Virus record (IMG/VR): IMGVR_UViG_3300042691_003755
Coordinates: 1 to 23,962 of that record
DNA: 23,962 nucleotides
Source: a virus
Direction: 5' to 3' (one strand)
A model generated the notes under the pieces. It was not told the DNA's origin and ran no database searches. It saw only the letters and a program-made list of their open reading frames with translations. How positions within the stretch are numbered: the first letter of the stretch is position 1; every line of letters begins with the position of its first letter. The position numbers were made by a program, and so were the translations under genes. Of the stretch, positions 21,489-23,962 are shown one piece after another.

Positions 21489-23381
21489 TCACCATTGAGA
21501 GATGAAATTTGACCGTATTCTACGCTGGGGACGCCTTACGACCTGTTGCTGCTCCTCTACCTTGGGCTTCTCGACCACTGGGGCAGCGATCTGCAGCGTT
21601 CGCTCGAATTGATCCCAGATCGTCCTGCGGTTGTACCGGGTATATAGCCATTGCAGCGCCGCATAGGCGTACACCGCGCAGTCCAGCGCCTCGTTCCTGG
21701 CACCCGATTTCTTCACCCATTCACGCACCGGGAAGCCCTTCACATAGCGCGTTACCTGCTTCTCAGCCGTTAATTGCTCGAAATAGTCGTCACTTAGCTC
21801 GCCGTGGAAGTGCAGATACCCAGCGCCAGGCGCATTGAGCTTCAGCCGCGCATAAATCGTCGACTTGATCGTGTCCGAGCCCACCGGGTACACCTCGGCA
21901 GCCGACTTGATCACCCGCCCCTTCCAGTTGAAGTCCACCTTGGTGGGCTTGCCGATCGGAGGCTTGCCGCGCTGCGACTGACCTTTAATCGCCAACACGT
22001 TGTGCGCACGTCGGTCGCGCGAGTACGCATACACCTCGTTCGTAAAGTGTCCACCTGAGTCGATCGCCGCCGCCGAGATCTTGATCGGCTCGGCAAGCTC
22101 ATGCGCAACAGGCTTTAGCAGCACCTCGTCCAGCTGCGCCCAGAGCTTCGGACTCGCCGGGTCGCCATAGATCTCCATGTGGTCCAGCGCCCAGCATTCC
22201 TCGTCGCGGCCCCAGCCGTACAGTGACACTGCAATACGGTTGTCCTGGACATCGACACCAGCCGTCACGGTCAACACCCGCGCAGGCGCAACCCCAGACT
22301 GGTAGAACTCCACCCGGTTCCGGAGATCAGCCGCGCCAAGCTTCGCCGAATAGTCCTCCTCCCACGTCTCGCCCAGCACCGTGTTCACGAAGGTCTTCAG
22401 CAGCGACGGGTCCGATTTTGCCGCCAGGAACTCAGCCACGACCTCGGCCCAGCTTTTCCACCCCAACGGGCTGTACAAGCTCGACAGATGGAACCCCGCC
22501 GTGCGGCCGTCGCTCGTGGCGGTTGCTCGCCACTCACCCGCGGCCAGCATCTCCGACTTGTATCGCTCCTCGATCAGCACGCCGCATTCCTCGCAAGCGT
22601 AAGCCGCCGTCTGAGGGTCGTCGTCGTGCCACTTGATCTGTGCCCAGCGGAGCCACTGCTTGTGGCCGCAGTGCGGGCACGGGACGAAGTACCGGCGCTG
22701 GTCTGATGTCAGGAACTCCCGCTCGATCCGGCTCACGTCTTTGATCGTCGGTGTCGAGCATAGGTACACCTTGCGCCTCGAGAACGTCGTCGTGCGCTTC
22801 TCGGCCAGCTGTACGGGGTCTCCCTCGCCGTCCACGTCCGATGGGTAGGCATCGACCTCGTCGAGGAACAGGTACCGCACCGGCATCGATCGGAGCCCAG
22901 CGGCTGAGTTCGCGCCGGTGATGATCAGCACGCCGCCTTGGAACTCCTTCGTCATCATCGAGTTCCCGCCGTCCCGGCTGGCGTTCGCGGCGATCCGCTC
23001 GTGCAGGATCGGCGTTTCCTCGATCATAGGCGCCAAGCGCTGCTTTGAGAACCGCTTTGCCGTGTCCACCGTCGGCTGGACCAGCAGCATGGGGCCAGGC
23101 GCGTGATGGATGACGTAGCCCAGCCAGTTGTTCCCGGTCTCGCTCTTGCCCACCTGGGCACCGGCCATGAACACCACCCGCTGCACCGGACTGCTCGAGC
23201 CCAGACAGTCAAGTATCTCGCGCAAGTACGGCGTCCGTTCCGTGCGCCACCGGCCAGGCTCGGCAGATGCCTTCTGGCTCAACATCCGATGCTCGTCGGC
23301 CCAGCTGCTGACTGTGTGGTCAGGATCCGGGGTCAGCCCAGCAAGGAACGCTTCCCGGTAGACCAGCGCGCCGTCATTCAA
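21489..23381 (-). CDS. A: Terminase large subunit, lambda GpA-type
   Basis: 630 residues, close to lambda A (641). The start is TTG at 23381, the only start upstream of the conserved region (an in-frame TGA lies just before it), with GGAGG 9 nt upstream. ATPase motifs: Walker A-like AGAQVGKSE (73-81), Walker B YLFLDEVD (170-177), and CSTPT (208-212). Cysteine pairs C235/C238 and C263/C266 suggest a zinc knuckle. The nuclease domain has acidic residues D377 (AGVDVQD), D441 (AIDSGGH) and D567 (ALDCAVYAY). The enzyme cuts concatemeric DNA at cos and pumps it into the prohead. All motifs look intact. The start overlaps the TerS gene by 8 nt. Confidence 0.96.
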   Translation of the reverse strand: MNDGALVYREAFLAGLTPDPDHTVSSWADEHRMLSQKASAEPGRWRTERTPYLREILDCLGSSSPVQRVVFMAGAQVGKSETGNNWLGYVIHHAPGPMLLVQPTVDTAKRFSKQRLAPMIEETPILHERIAANASRDGGNSMMTKEFQGGVLIITGANSAAGLRSMPVRYLFLDEVDAYPSDVDGEGDPVQLAEKRTTTFSRRKVYLCSTPTIKDVSRIEREFLTSDQRRYFVPCPHCGHKQWLRWAQIKWHDDDPQTAAYACEECGVLIEERYKSEMLAAGEWRATATSDGRTAGFHLSSLYSPLGWKSWAEVVAEFLAAKSDPSLLKTFVNTVLGETWEEDYSAKLGAADLRNRVEFYQSGVAPARVLTVTAGVDVQDNRIAVSLYGWGRDEECWALDHMEIYGDPASPKLWAQLDEVLLKPVAHELAEPIKISAAAIDSGGHFTNEVYAYSRDRRAHNVLAIKGQSQRGKPPIGKPTKVDFNWKGRVIKSAAEVYPVGSDTIKSTIYARLKLNAPGAGYLHFHGELSDDYFEQLTAEKQVTRYVKGFPVREWVKKSGARNEALDCAVYAYAALQWLYTRYNRRTIWDQFERTLQIAAPVVEKPKVEEQQQVVRRPQRRIRSNFISQW

Positions 23382-23916
23382 GCTTCATGTCCTCCAGCGC
23401 TCGCCGGATCTCCTGCGTGAGCCGCTGGTGCACCTTGAACTGGTTGCCCTCCGCGGCCAATTCGGCGGCGACCCTGTCAGGAATGTTTAGCATCGCGTCC
23501 CGCACCAAACGAGCAATCCTAAATGCCTCCTTCTTCGCAGCCTCGGCCTCGACCAGCTTGCCCTCGCGTTGCTCAAGCTCGAGCTCTGCCAGTCTAGCTT
23601 TGAAGCGTTCGTGCTGAGCGCGGGCTTCGGCGTAGGAGATGGGGCGTGTGGCCACCGCCTCGGGAGGACCCGGTTCCTCAATCTTCTCGGCGACCTGTTC
23701 TTCGACCTTTTTGACTTGCGCTGGGTAGCCGCGGTTCTGGTCCGTGTTCTGGTTCCACTCAGCATCGGCCAGGTCTGGATCTATTTGATAGGCAGTACCC
23801 AGCCGGTCTACCGATTTCAACAAACGCTTGGTACGAATCGCAGCCAGCACGGCACCGGGGCTGACCCCCCTATGACGGGCGTACTGGTTGGCGGAAAGGA
23901 GGTATGGCATAGGCAC
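23374..23916 (-). CDS. Terminase small subunit, Nu1-like
   Basis: 180 residues, close to lambda Nu1 (181). Residues about 6-50 carry a helix-turn-helix (LSANQYARHRGVSPGAVLAAI, then RTKRLLKSV) that would bind cos DNA. The C-terminal half is a charged coiled coil (about 95-150, EARAQHERFKARLAELELEQREGK) that would oligomerise and contact TerL. The start is GTG at 23916 (M-P-M-P) or ATG at 23910; a TAA directly upstream excludes a longer frame. No strong Shine-Dalgarno sequence is seen before either codon, unusual for the first gene of a module. The overlap with TerL suggests translational coupling. Confidence 0.88.
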   Translation of the reverse strand: MPMPYLLSANQYARHRGVSPGAVLAAIRTKRLLKSVDRLGTAYQIDPDLADAEWNQNTDQNRGYPAQVKKVEEQVAEKIEEPGPPEAVATRPISYAEARAQHERFKARLAELELEQREGKLVEAEAAKKEAFRIARLVRDAMLNIPDRVAAELAAEGNQFKVHQRLTQEIRRALEDMKLE

Positions 23917-23917
23917 T

Positions 23918-23940
23918 TAGTGACCGACGAGTCACTAGTG
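23918..23940. promoter_or_regulatory. Inverted repeat just upstream of the terminase genes
   Basis: TAGTGAC (23918-23924) and GTCACTA (23931-23937) form a perfect 7-bp inverted repeat with a 6-nt spacer, immediately before the TerS start. A palindrome CACTAGTG (23933-23940) overlaps the right arm, and GTCAC recurs at the window end (23958-23962). A role as an operator or as part of a packaging (cos-like) site is possible from location; a small hairpin in the leader that masks the start is another option. Confidence 0.4.
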
Positions 23941-23962
23941 TAGCTTCGCGGTCGCGCGTCAC

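Noticed and set aside
23941-23962. Promoter ahead of the terminase genes
   Set aside because: A TACACT could be a -10 element, but the only -35-like sequence in view is 14 nt away, too close; further upstream sequence is outside the window.

Overview
This window is the morphogenesis half of a long-tailed (siphovirus-type) dsDNA phage or prophage. Every supported gene lies on the minus strand and reads from right (about 23.9 kb) to left (1 kb). Genes are packed with 1-2 nt gaps or short start/stop overlaps, as in a single late operon. Nothing in the window is a host gene, integrase, attachment site, tRNA, IS or CRISPR, so I cannot tell free phage from prophage. The proteins resemble lambda-type phages of Proteobacteria (GpA terminase, GpB portal, tail proteins L, M, K, I, J). 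The host is probably a beta- or gammaproteobacterium, but that is inference.

Layout in transcription order. (1) Packaging and head, about 23.9-17.1 kb: small and large terminase, a gpW-like joining protein with an added N-terminal beta domain, portal, a fused HK97-type protease/major capsid protein, a small capsid-adjacent protein and a gpFII-like joining protein. The capsid ORF carries a strong internal ribosome binding site that would give the capsid protein alone. (2) Tail tube, about 17.1-15.6 kb: tail terminator candidate and tail tube protein. (3) A block of fibre-type and accessory genes, about 15.6-11.1 kb, lies between the tube gene and the tail chaperones: a 90-aa beta protein, a 41-aa mini-gene, a fibre with two carbohydrate-binding-like modules and a LamG-like end, a 124-aa protein, a fibre with a self-cleaving S74 chaperone, and a 103-aa protein. 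(4) Tail assembly core, about 11.1-2.4 kb: gpG with a programmed -1 frameshift into a DUF1799-type T domain, tape measure, gpM, gpL, gpK, gpI and the host-specificity protein gpJ. (5) Distal end, 2.4 kb to 1: two tandem fibres sharing an N-terminal domain, then two small membrane proteins and the first codons of a further gene, possibly the start of the lysis region.

How the genes work together: TerS/TerL cut and pump DNA through the portal into a shell built from the protease-processed capsid protein. gpW and gpFII close the head. Separately, J, I, K, L and M form the tail tip, the G/GT chaperones fold the tape measure and recruit tube protein, and the terminator caps the tail. The fibres give host recognition.

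The most notable signals are a textbook -1 frameshift cassette (A AAA AAC heptamer, 6-nt spacer, perfect 8-bp GC stem) at 10688-10731, the nested capsid start at 18829, an 11-residue motif ([ST]LDL[ND]FT[AT]xxY) repeated in four unrelated tail proteins, the gpW fusion, and two or three small genes only visible by manual reading. I see no defence system or other clearly novel system.
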